Shown here: positions 1-5,218 of the stretch, one piece after another
How the letters are laid out: every line of letters begins with the position of its first letter
How positions within the stretch are numbered: position 1 is the stretch's first letter
Source: an uncultured Ruminococcus sp.
GTDB taxonomy: Bacteria > Bacillota > Clostridia > Oscillospirales > Acutalibacteraceae
NCBI GenBank assembly: GCA_902772755.1
Contig: CACYCD010000131.1
Location: 1 to 5,218 of the forward strand
Direction: 5' to 3'
DNA: 5,218 nucleotides
The notes under the pieces: model-generated
What the model saw: only the letters and a program-made list of their open reading frames with translations
What the model was told of the DNA's origin: nothing
The model's database searches: none
Translations under genes and position numbers: made by a program

Positions 1-263
1 ATTGTTGCTTCGCCCGAGCCTACTGCGGTAACCACACCTGATTTTACTGTGGCAACGTTTGTATCCGAGCTTTCCCAGTATACCATAGGCTCAGAAGCAT
101 CGGAGGGAGTGACCTGAGCCGTAAGCACGTAGGTGTCGTCTATCTTGATGGCAATTGCAGTATTTGACAGGGTAATGCCGATAACATCCACCTTGCCGCA
201 GCCTGATAAAACCGCACTGAGCAGTATACAAAGCAATAATGCAACTGATAAACATTTTTTCAT
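1..263 (-). CDS. Lipoprotein with Big_2-like Ig domain, N-terminal part (cut by window edge)
   Basis: The minus strand reads open from ATG at 263 to the left edge, giving 87 complete codons. The protein starts with MKK, a hydrophobic stretch rich in Leu, Val and Ala, and a lipobox LSGC at residues 19-22. This is a type II signal peptide, with Cys22 the expected lipidated residue, so the protein should be anchored outside the cytoplasmic membrane. From about residue 28 the chain fits a bacterial Ig-like group 2 (Big_2) fold: an ITLSN strand, then L-T-A-Q-V-T-P-S-D-A, then VYWESSD, VATV and SGVVTAVGSGEATI, the usual end of that domain. The start is supported by AGAGG (plus-strand 271-275) seven bases upstream. 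Big_2 domains are usually adhesion or spacer modules, so the function depends on the missing C-terminal part. The gene lies 37 bases downstream of the TSCPD gene with no clear terminator between, so they may share a transcript. Confidence 0.85.
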   Translation of the reverse strand, partial: MKKCLSVALLLCILLSAVLSGCGKVDVIGITLSNTAIAIKIDDTYVLTAQVTPSDASEPMVYWESSDTNVATVKSGVVTAVGSGEAT

Positions 264-300
264 TATCTTACCTCTAGCAATATTTATTTCTGAAAAAGAA

Positions 301-561
301 TTATAACTCCTGCAATGCTTTCTCAAGGGCAATAGCAAGCTGGTCGGGACAGCTTGTTCCTCTGCCGTTGCAGTCGATACCCCTCAGCTTTTCTATGGCA
401 TCCTGAGCCTTCATACCCTTGACGAGTGCAGAGATACCGCTTGTGTTTCCGTTGCAACCGCCTAAAAACCTAACGCTCTCGATATTACCCTGATCGTCAA
501 GCTTGATATTGATTTGTCTTGAACATACCCTTTTAGGTACATAAGTGTAAGAATGTGACAT
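301..561 (-). CDS. Small TSCPD-domain protein (TIGR03905-like)
   Basis: An 86-residue protein of the single-domain TSCPD type, which is related to the C-terminal segment of adenosylcobalamin-dependent ribonucleotide reductases. The signature is complete: YVPKRVCSR near the N-terminus, GGCNGNTSGIS at 34-44, LVKGM at 46-50, and GRGTSCPDQLA at 66-76. Four cysteines (13, 36, 64, 71) sit at the motif positions and could bind a metal or do redox chemistry; that is inference. No biochemical function is established that I know of, and nothing here supports calling it a reductase subunit. The frame is open further upstream to an ATG at 615, but 561 is chosen for two reasons: AGAGG lies eight bases before it (plus-strand 570-574), and the upstream ATG falls just outside the -10 element of the likely promoter and so would precede the transcript start. 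The extra 18 residues also do not look like this family. It is divergent from the replication cassette and likely first gene of a unit with the lipoprotein. Confidence 0.88.
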   Translation of the reverse strand: MSHSYTYVPKRVCSRQINIKLDDQGNIESVRFLGGCNGNTSGISALVKGMKAQDAIEKLRGIDCNGRGTSCPDQLAIALEKALQEL

Positions 562-597
562 AATTATTACCTCTTCATCTTTATAAATAAAAATACC

Positions 598-617
598 TAA
601 TGATAAATATATCACTA
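598..617. promoter_or_regulatory. Imperfect 20-base palindrome over the -10 box, possible operator
   Basis: Eight of the ten half-site pairs match in this stretch, whose core is TGATA-4-TATCA (601-614). It covers the -10 element and probable start point of the minus-strand promoter, where a repressor would be expected to sit. The region is AT-rich, so chance symmetry is a real alternative, and no regulator is encoded in the window. Confidence 0.25.
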
Positions 618-634
618 TTTTATGAATATGTCAA
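606..634 (-). promoter_or_regulatory. Sigma-A-type promoter for the TSCPD gene
   Basis: On the minus strand a perfect TTGACA (-35, plus-strand 629-634) is followed by a 17-base spacer and TATATT (-10, plus-strand 606-611, five of six matches to consensus). Transcription would start near 599, giving a leader of about 38 bases that holds the AGAGG ribosome binding site and leads to the ATG at 561. The surroundings are very AT-rich, which raises the chance rate of -10 matches, but the full -35 and the exact spacer make this a good call. Confidence 0.75.
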
Positions 635-648
635 TATTATATTTTTAT

Positions 649-677
649 TTGTAAAATTCAAAAATCTATGGTATAAT
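649..677 (+). promoter_or_regulatory. Extended -10 promoter for the replication cassette
   Basis: A perfect TATAAT (672-677) is preceded by TGG, giving the extended -10 pattern TGnTATAAT, and by TTGTAA (649-654, four of six to TTGACA) with a 17-base spacer. The expected start point is near 684, only about 11 bases before the first candidate start codon at 695 and 20 before the one at 704. Its -35 box lies 14 bases from the -35 box of the divergent promoter, so the two polymerase sites are back to back and may compete or be controlled together. Confidence 0.75.
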
Positions 678-694
678 TAAGGAAAAAAGATGGA

Positions 695-1714
695 ATGGTG
701 AATATGGGGATAAATATAGATCTGGGAAAATGGGGATCGGTGTTTGCCGTACCTACCAGTGTTGTCGATGAAGACCTGAAACTGGCTTCTGCACAGCAGA
801 TCAAGGTTCTGCTGTATGTACTTAGACACAGCAGTGAGATAATTACGGAAAAGTCGATCGCCTCTGCTCTTGATATTGATCACGATGATGTGAGCGATCA
901 TATAGCATATTGGAAAAATAACGGTGTACTGTCTATGCAGACAACGACAGCGGAAAATATTACAGAAGCGAAAACACCGCCTGCGGAAAATGTGAAGCCT
1001 AAAAAAAACGTGACAGAAACGGCTGAAAAATCACCGAGACGTCTGACTCGTCCCACCAAGCCCGACTCGATATTCGTGGCACAGCGACTAAACAACGACA
1101 GCGAGCTGGCTGCTTTGGTAAATGAGGTACAGGAGATGATGGGAAAACCACTGTCAAGCGGAGATACCGCTACTCTCGTTATGCTCCACGACACAGACGG
1201 ATTGCCCTGCAACGTGCTTTTGATGCTCATATCCTACTGCAAGTCGATTGGCAAGGACAATATGAGGTACATTGAAAAAATGGCTGTCAGCTGGGCTGAT
1301 GCCGAAATAACCACAGTTGAACGTGCCGAAAAGCTACTTGAAGAACTGGAGTTTGCTGGAAAAGCTTGGAACACTGCGGCACGTATCTTTGGAATATCCA
1401 ACAGCGGTTCACCGACAAAGACGCAAAAAGAAAATGCCTACCGCTGGCTGAACGAATGGAATTTTAACGAGGATATGCTCAGAGAAGCCTATGAACGCTG
1501 TGTAAATCAAAAGGGAGTATTTAATATATCCTACACAAACGGTATTTTAAAAAGCTGGTACAAGAACAATATCACCACCTTGCAGGAGCTTGCCGACTTT
1601 GAAGCAAAAAATCAGTCAGTCCCGACAGTCAAGCCAAAGTCGGACACTTCCTCCGGTAAGGGTGCCTCATACGATATTGACGAGTACGAGGATTTCAGTA
1701 TTTTTGATAACTAA
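695..1714 (+). CDS. DnaD-domain replication initiation protein (DnaB/DnaD-like)
   Basis: A 339-residue protein of the Firmicutes DnaD/DnaB primosome group, which remodels DNA and helps load the replicative helicase at origins or stalled forks. Residues about 10-80 (GKWGSVFAVP, then a helical stretch ending AYWKNNGVLS) look like the N-terminal winged-helix DDBH1 domain. A Thr/Lys/Glu/Pro-rich linker runs from about 82 to 130. Two DDBH2-type helical domains follow: about 137-215, with Y192-x3-M196-x3-W200, and about 228-300, with Y280-x3-I284-x3-W288. Both copies keep the Y-x3-I-x3-W type pattern that in the family contacts single-stranded DNA. The tail is acidic (DIDEYEDF). Two in-frame starts exist, 695 and 704. 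AAGGA at 679-683 favours 695 but is 11 bases away and lies at or before the predicted transcript start; GGTG at 697-700 could serve 704, which also gives a family-like N-terminus (MGINIDLGKW). It is followed after 55 bases by the helicase loader. Two DDBH2 copies resemble B. subtilis DnaB more than single-copy DnaD. Confidence 0.9.
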   Translation: MVNMGINIDLGKWGSVFAVPTSVVDEDLKLASAQQIKVLLYVLRHSSEIITEKSIASALDIDHDDVSDHIAYWKNNGVLSMQTTTAENITEAKTPPAENVKPKKNVTETAEKSPRRLTRPTKPDSIFVAQRLNNDSELAALVNEVQEMMGKPLSSGDTATLVMLHDTDGLPCNVLLMLISYCKSIGKDNMRYIEKMAVSWADAEITTVERAEKLLEELEFAGKAWNTAARIFGISNSGSPTKTQKENAYRWLNEWNFNEDMLREAYERCVNQKGVFNISYTNGILKSWYKNNITTLQELADFEAKNQSVPTVKPKSDTSSGKGASYDIDEYEDFSIFDN

Positions 1715-1716
1715 AC

Positions 1717-1753
1717 GGCATCTCTAAAACCGCTTCGGTTTTTTAGATACGCC
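1717..1753 (+). terminator. Intercistronic hairpin with T-run (attenuator or weak terminator)
   Basis: Just after the stop of the DnaD-like gene, AAAACCG (1726-1732) pairs with CGGTTTT (1736-1742) across a CTT loop and continues into six T in all (1739-1744). The pairing extends through TCT/AGA (1723-1725 and 1745-1747), with two T unpaired, to GGC/GCC at the outer ends (1717-1719 and 1751-1753) with an internal mismatch. A GC-poor three-pair core makes it a weak intrinsic terminator; it may partly reduce readthrough into the loader gene or protect the message end. No promoter is evident between the hairpin and the next gene. Confidence 0.5.
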
Positions 1754-1755
1754 CT

Positions 1756-1763
1756 AAAAGGAG
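1756..1763 (+). promoter_or_regulatory. Strong ribosome binding site of the helicase loader
   Basis: AAAAGGAG lies six bases before the ATG at 1770 and fixes that start. It is much stronger than anything before the DnaD-like gene, which suggests the loader may be translated at a higher rate from the same message. Confidence 0.8.
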
Positions 1764-1769
1764 TACCTA

Positions 1770-2768
1770 ATGTCTTACGGAAAATACATAAACAATCTTG
1801 CGGAGGAACGACTCAGTAAGATCAGAAATGCCAATTTGCATAAACAGGAGATGGAGCAGGATAAGCTGTATAGCCTATTTCCCCGTCTTAAAGAGATAGA
1901 GGCAGAGCTGCGTCACATAGGGGCAATGGCAGCCAAAGCTGTTCTGGCAGGCACTGATGCACGGACTGTAACAGAACAGCTTGCACTGAGAAGCTCTGCA
2001 CTGCAAAACGAAAGAAAGGTAATTCTGCTGAGCAACGGCTATAAAAGCGATGCACTGGAGCCTCATTTTACCTGTGAAAAATGCAGGGATACGGGCAGAA
2101 TAGAAAATGAAAACGGAATAACGGTGCTGTGCGACTGCCTGAAAAATATTCGTATGCAAATTGCCTGTGAAGAATTAAATAAGGTATCTCCCCTGTCGCT
2201 GTCAACCTTTGAGAGCTTCAGGCTGGACTGCTATGATATGGATGTTGTGCCGGGTACCTCGACCTCCGACTATGACAGAATGAGCAAGATACTTGAATAC
2301 TGCAAGAAATATGCAGAGAATTTTTCCGCTGAGTCAGACGGAATAATAATGAAGGGTGCTACGGGTCTGGGCAAGACTCACCTCAGTCTTGCCATAGCAA
2401 ATGAGATCATCAAAAAAGGGTTCGGCGTTATCTATGTATCTGCACCCGACATACTTGCCAAGCTTGAAAGATTTCATTTCAACTATGATTATGATGAAGA
2501 AGAGCAAATCGTTACCACGCTGACGGAATGTGACCTGCTTATCATTGATGACTTGGGTACAGAATTTCAAAGCAACTACAACACCTCTGCCATATATAAT
2601 ATTTTTAACTCACGTCTGTTGAAAAAACACCCCACCATTATAAATACAAATCTCACTCTGAAAGAACTGGAAAAATATTACACACAGAGATTTGTTTCAA
2701 GAATTATGGGCAATTTTGTCAAGATGGATTTCAGAGGATCGGATTTCAGACGACCAAACAAAAGATAA
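1770..2768 (+). CDS. DnaI/DnaC-like AAA+ helicase loader
   Basis: A 332-residue ATPase that most likely loads the replicative helicase ring onto DNA together with the DnaD-like protein encoded before it. The N-terminal third is helical and charged (about 1-90), the place where DnaI-type loaders bind the helicase. A cysteine cluster follows: C102-x2-C105, then C121-x-C123, spaced as in the zinc-binding part of DnaI-like proteins. The AAA+ core has Walker A GATGLGKTH (196-204, Lys202), Walker B LLIIDD (256-261), an INTN stretch at 291-294 that fits sensor 1, and YTQRFVSRIMG (304-314), holding the arginine finger / box VII region. The length suits DnaI and clostridial DnaC-like loaders and exceeds IstB, which lacks the cysteine region. 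The start is fixed by the ribosome binding site six bases upstream. It ends in the convergent terminator. A phage or transposon IstB origin is the main alternative, but no phage genes, transposase or IS ends are present. Confidence 0.92.
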   Translation: MSYGKYINNLAEERLSKIRNANLHKQEMEQDKLYSLFPRLKEIEAELRHIGAMAAKAVLAGTDARTVTEQLALRSSALQNERKVILLSNGYKSDALEPHFTCEKCRDTGRIENENGITVLCDCLKNIRMQIACEELNKVSPLSLSTFESFRLDCYDMDVVPGTSTSDYDRMSKILEYCKKYAENFSAESDGIIMKGATGLGKTHLSLAIANEIIKKGFGVIYVSAPDILAKLERFHFNYDYDEEEQIVTTLTECDLLIIDDLGTEFQSNYNTSAIYNIFNSRLLKKHPTIINTNLTLKELEKYYTQRFVSRIMGNFVKMDFRGSDFRRPNKR

Positions 2769-2771
2769 ATC

Positions 2772-2799
2772 AACCGCACCGATATTTCACGGTGCGGTT
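2772..2799. terminator. Bidirectional terminator between convergent genes
   Basis: AACCGCACCG (2772-2781) and CGGTGCGGTT (2790-2799) form a perfect ten-pair stem with an eight-base loop, lying in the 38 bases between the stop of the loader (2768) and the stop of the amylase (2807). On the plus strand it is followed by a T-rich TTATTTCATTT, and on the minus strand by TTGATTTATCTTTTG, so it can serve both genes. The T-tracts are interrupted, so efficiency may differ by direction. Confidence 0.85.
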
Positions 2800-2806
2800 A
2801 TTTCAT

Positions 2807-5218
2807 TTACTGAACTTCAATTTTGAAGGATTCGCCTACGGGGAAGCTGCTTATCTTCTTAACTACATACGACTGTACGAGAGATGCGGAACGTATATTC
2901 AGAGTTTTAGAACCTGCTACGTTAGCTGCACGCTCGCCTACATCGGTGAGTGTTACCAGCTTGGCGATTGCCTTCTGGATCTGTGTAGCGTCCTTGACAT
3001 TTACATATCCGTCAAGGTTGGCGTCACCATAGAGGACAGTCTTGTATACGGGAGGATCCGGCTCGTCATCGCCGCCTGCGTAGATCTGTACAGGGTTCTT
3101 GGGGATAACGGGTGTTTCATTTATAGAGCCTGAGCTCATTGAATACTGAGCTGTCTCGGAATTTCTGCCGTCCTTTGTACAGGTTGCCGTGAGAGTGTCA
3201 GATGCTGAAACGGAAGAGGTTGTTGCACTCCAGATACCTGTTATCTCATCGGCTGTTGCAGTGTAGGACTTTGAACCGACCTTGAGAGTTACGGTAGATC
3301 CGAGCACAGCAGTACCCTTTACTGTTGAGCTACCGGAAGATGCGTTTGTAAACTTTGGAGCTGCAAGTACAAGTGCTTTCTTTGCAGCCTGTATCTTCGT
3401 TATCATAGCCTCGATCTCTGTCTCATTGGCATCCTCTTCACCTTTTTCGATGATTGCATCGGCAGGCTCTACGAGTGCTTTGAGTGCAGACCATGTGGCT
3501 GATGTGTACTCGTAGGAGTACATTTCTTTTATCTCTCTGGTTTCCTGCTTGAGGATACCATATTTTGACTGGGGAGCTTCTTCCACTACCTTTTTGAAAG
3601 CCATTGAGCCTGCGGTAACTTCAAGGGTAACTGTTCCCGACAGACCTGTGATATCGGCTGTCTGAGCTCCGCCTATGTTTACGATAACATTTACGGGAGC
3701 TTTGTCAAAGGTTACGGTGTAGTAGCCTTCTGAATCCTTTTCCGTCAATGTCTTGCCCGGCCAAGCACCGAGGAGAGCTGTGCTTGTACCTGTCCAAGCA
3801 TAGAGGTTGGGTGCGGAGCCGTCGGACATCTTTACACGTACCGTTGTGGTTGAATCTCCGCTTTCACCGCCCGGAGTTTCGGTTGAGATAAGCTTTGATG
3901 CGGCTGTTCCGCCGGTAGCGTCAATATAAGTTTTTCCATAAAGACCGGTGATATCACCGCTCTTGTTTCCGCCGTTGGAGTTTACAACAACATTATAGGA
4001 ATCCTTGGTGTTGAGCTTTGCCATATAGTATCCGCTGGCGGTATCCATTGTAAGCTGTGTGCCGGGCCAAGCTCCGAGGAGTGCTGTATCAGTACCCGAC
4101 CAAGCGTATACGTGAGGAGCAGAGGAAGCCTTGACATAGATGATAGACTCTACCTCGGGCACGGGAGGCTGGTCATCATCGCCTGTACCCTTGGCTTTCT
4201 TTGTGAAGGTGGCGGTTTTGTTCATAACGCCTGATTCGTTCTCGGCAGTTACAGCGATCTTGATCTTGTCGCCGTCATAAGCGGTTTTTCCTATTTCAAA
4301 CTTGTCACCGTCTTTTACAACGAACTTGTGACCACCGTCAATTGAGAGGACAGCAGAGGTACACTCTTTGAGTGCAACGGTGATGACCTGTGAATCGGTA
4401 AACTGAGATTCACCCTTGAGGCTTACGATAGGCTTGCCGTCGGGCTCCTGAATGAGAATAGTACCTGCAGAACCTGCATTAAATGTGACCTTGCCGTCTG
4501 TTACTGTATCGGAAGAACCGTCATAGTAGTTCATTACATCGTGACCGTCTTCCCAGATGTTGGATACATCAATGGTGACATCGGAGTTTGCATCTGCATA
4601 TACACAGCCTGCGATCTTGTCTACAATACCGTTCTTATCGTATGTTCTTGTGAATGCCGTACCGGAAGTGGAGGTAACAATAGTGTTCTGACCTGCACCT
4701 ACTGCGATATGGTTGTTTCTGAATGTACCTACCTTCTGCCAGTGAGAGAGTACGTCCTCGGGAATGTCGTTCCAGTTCATATCACTTCTGAGTGAGTGAC
4801 CTGCACCGCCGTAACCGTCACCGCTTACACCCTGAACAAAGGGACGGTTGGTTTCATCACCGTAATAGATCTGAACTCCGCCGGGAAGCATAAGAAGTGC
4901 CGAGCCGAGCAAACGCTGGTCTGCAAAACGACAAAGGCTTTCATCGTGAGAGGATACGAACGAGAGTGCGTTAAATGTGTCATCACTGTTGATCTTGTCG
5001 GCATAACCCTGGTATGAACCCTTGACCTGATCTTTTCCGAGTCCGTTACCGTCGGTCGTGCTGAAGTTTATCATAGAGTCAAAACCACCCTCGGTGTAAT
5101 AACCGTCCTTGCCAAGACCGTGATTCCAGTGTTCGCCGGTCATCCAGAAGTTGTCTGTCCAATCCGCACCGGGCTTGCTTGGGTTGTTCTGTCTCCACTT
5201 TTTAAGAGCTGCCACGCA
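2807..5218 (-). CDS. Secreted multimodular GH13 alpha-amylase with CBM26 pair and dockerin, C-terminal part
   Basis: The minus strand is open from the right edge (5218) to the stop at 2807, giving 803 residues; the true start, signal peptide and catalytic nucleophile are outside the window. Counting from the GTG at 5215 (an internal Val codon), order is as follows. (a) End of the GH13 barrel, about 1-170: FWMTGEHW (Glu28, the expected acid/base), FVSSHDES (Asp91, transition-state Asp) and GVQIYYGDE; the wording resembles the periplasmic amylase MalS (GH13_19). (b) Beta-sandwich domain, about 175-258. (c) Fn3/chitobiase-like module, about 261-340. (d) Two CBM26-like starch-binding modules, about 355-443 and 459-541. 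(e) FIVAR-like helical module, about 550-617. (f) Ig-like module, about 618-693 (VKGTAVLGSTVTLKVG, YTATADEITGIWSA). (g) Type I dockerin, about 727-790. It should cleave alpha-1,4 bonds of starch outside the cell, attached by its dockerin to a cohesin scaffold. No LPXTG or membrane anchor is seen at this end. The GH13 subfamily is uncertain. Confidence 0.93.
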   Translation of the reverse strand, partial: CVAALKKWRQNNPSKPGADWTDNFWMTGEHWNHGLGKDGYYTEGGFDSMINFSTTDGNGLGKDQVKGSYQGYADKINSDDTFNALSFVSSHDESLCRFADQRLLGSALLMLPGGVQIYYGDETNRPFVQGVSGDGYGGAGHSLRSDMNWNDIPEDVLSHWQKVGTFRNNHIAVGAGQNTIVTSTSGTAFTRTYDKNGIVDKIAGCVYADANSDVTIDVSNIWEDGHDVMNYYDGSSDTVTDGKVTFNAGSAGTILIQEPDGKPIVSLKGESQFTDSQVITVALKECTSAVLSIDGGHKFVVKDGDKFEIGKTAYDGDKIKIAVTAENESGVMNKTATFTKKAKGTGDDDQPPVPEVESIIYVKASSAPHVYAWSGTDTALLGAWPGTQLTMDTASGYYMAKLNTKDSYNVVVNSNGGNKSGDITGLYGKTYIDATGGTAASKLISTETPGGESGDSTTTVRVKMSDGSAPNLYAWTGTSTALLGAWPGKTLTEKDSEGYYTVTFDKAPVNVIVNIGGAQTADITGLSGTVTLEVTAGSMAFKKVVEEAPQSKYGILKQETREIKEMYSYEYTSATWSALKALVEPADAIIEKGEEDANETEIEAMITKIQAAKKALVLAAPKFTNASSGSSTVKGTAVLGSTVTLKVGSKSYTATADEITGIWSATTSSVSASDTLTATCTKDGRNSETAQYSMSSGSINETPVIPKNPVQIYAGGDDEPDPPVYKTVLYGDANLDGYVNVKDATQIQKAIAKLVTLTDVGERAANVAGSKTLNIRSASLVQSYVVKKISSFPVGESFKIEVQ
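2846..3037 (-). other. Type I dockerin domain of the amylase
   Basis: The first calcium loop is canonical: GDANLDGYVNVKDATQIQKA, with Asp731, Asn733, Asp735, Asn739 and Asp742 at loop positions 1, 3, 5, 9 and 12 (numbering from the GTG at 5215). The second half, ANVAGSKTLNIRSASLVQSY, keeps the helix pattern and the Asn but has no acidic ligand. The usual recognition pair after the loop Asn is Val-Lys in repeat 1 and Ile-Arg in repeat 2, so the two faces stay alike even though the second calcium site is lost. A 12-residue tail follows. Confidence 0.85.
3593..4153 (-). repeat. Tandem CBM26-like starch-binding modules in the amylase
   Basis: Two copies of about 85 residues occur with a period of 102 residues (306 bases): copy 1 at 3887-4153 and copy 2 at 3593-3841. 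Both hold YAW(S/T)GT, then TALLGAWPG, GYY, an N-V-x-V-N strand and DITGL. The Tyr and Trp of the YAW motif and the Trp of AWPG are the likely sugar-stacking residues by analogy with CBM26. The copies have diverged well beyond a recent duplication, and copy 2 is a little shorter. Confidence 0.85.

Noticed and set aside
562..615. N-terminal extension of the TSCPD protein from an ATG at 615
   Set aside because: It lies upstream of the predicted transcript start, has no ribosome binding site, and the extra residues do not fit the family; ATG 561 has AGAGG at good spacing.
677..1230. Minus-strand frames over the DnaD-like gene
   Set aside because: They are antisense to a well-supported gene, have no ribosome binding site and show no family resemblance.
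1770..2768. IstB helper ATPase of an IS21-type element
   Set aside because: The Walker region is similar, but there is no IstA transposase, no terminal repeats, and the cysteine cluster plus upstream DnaD gene point to a helicase loader.
695..2768. Prophage replication module
   Set aside because: DnaD-DnaC pairs do occur in phages, but no integrase, repressor, terminase or structural gene is present and the flanks look like ordinary chromosome; this cannot be fully excluded from 5 kb.
2792..3133. 113-residue plus-strand open frame over the dockerin region
   Set aside because: It overlaps the terminator and is antisense to a clear dockerin; composition is Cys/Tyr/Leu-rich with no recognisable domain, as expected of a shadow frame. 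The other plus-strand frames over the amylase at 2823, 3282, 4541 and 4796 fail for the same reason.
5213..5215. GTG as the start of a complete 802-residue protein
   Set aside because: The frame stays open to the edge (a Cys codon precedes it) and the first residues are already inside the GH13 barrel, so the GTG is an internal valine.
1..5218. CRISPR array, tRNA, rRNA or riboswitch
   Set aside because: No regularly spaced direct repeats, no cloverleaf or conserved rRNA stretches, and the leaders are too short for known riboswitch classes.

Overview
The window looks like chromosomal DNA from a low-to-moderate GC Firmicute of the Ruminococcus / Oscillospiraceae type. The grounds are the content: a DnaD-domain protein directly followed by a DnaI/DnaC-like helicase loader, a Firmicutes-type 86-residue TSCPD protein, AGAGG or AAAGGAG ribosome binding sites, and a very large secreted alpha-amylase with two CBM26 starch-binding modules and a C-terminal type I dockerin. 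Dockerin-bearing amylases with CBM26 recall the amylosome of Ruminococcus bromii-like resistant-starch degraders. The species cannot be fixed from this sequence alone.

Layout. (1) Positions 1-263, minus strand: the N-terminal part of a lipoprotein with a Big_2-like Ig domain, running off the left edge. (2) Positions 301-561, minus strand: a small TSCPD-domain protein, 37 bases upstream of the lipoprotein and probably co-transcribed with it. (3) Positions 562-694: an AT-rich divergent promoter region with a near-consensus sigma-A-type promoter for each side. (4) Positions 695-1714 and 1770-2768, plus strand: a two-gene replication-initiation cassette, consisting of a tandem-DnaD-domain protein and an AAA+ helicase loader, separated by 55 bases that hold a terminator-like hairpin and a strong ribosome binding site. 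(5) Positions 2772-2799: a symmetric hairpin that probably ends transcription from both sides. (6) Positions 2807-5218, minus strand: the C-terminal 803 residues of a multimodular GH13 alpha-amylase, running off the right edge.

How the parts work together. The DnaD-like and DnaI-like proteins are expected to act as one unit that brings the replicative helicase to DNA, like DnaB-DnaI in Bacillus subtilis. The amylase works outside the cell: its GH13 domain cuts starch, the CBM26 pair and Ig/FIVAR modules hold or space it on starch, and the dockerin should plug it into a cohesin-bearing scaffold. I see no link between the replication genes and the starch gene beyond adjacency. I found no tRNA, rRNA, CRISPR array, insertion sequence or phage signature. 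I do not see a clearly new biological system; the most interesting points are the asymmetric dockerin, the module order of the amylase, and the regulatory structures around the replication cassette. No stretch of more than 300 bases lacks a gene.
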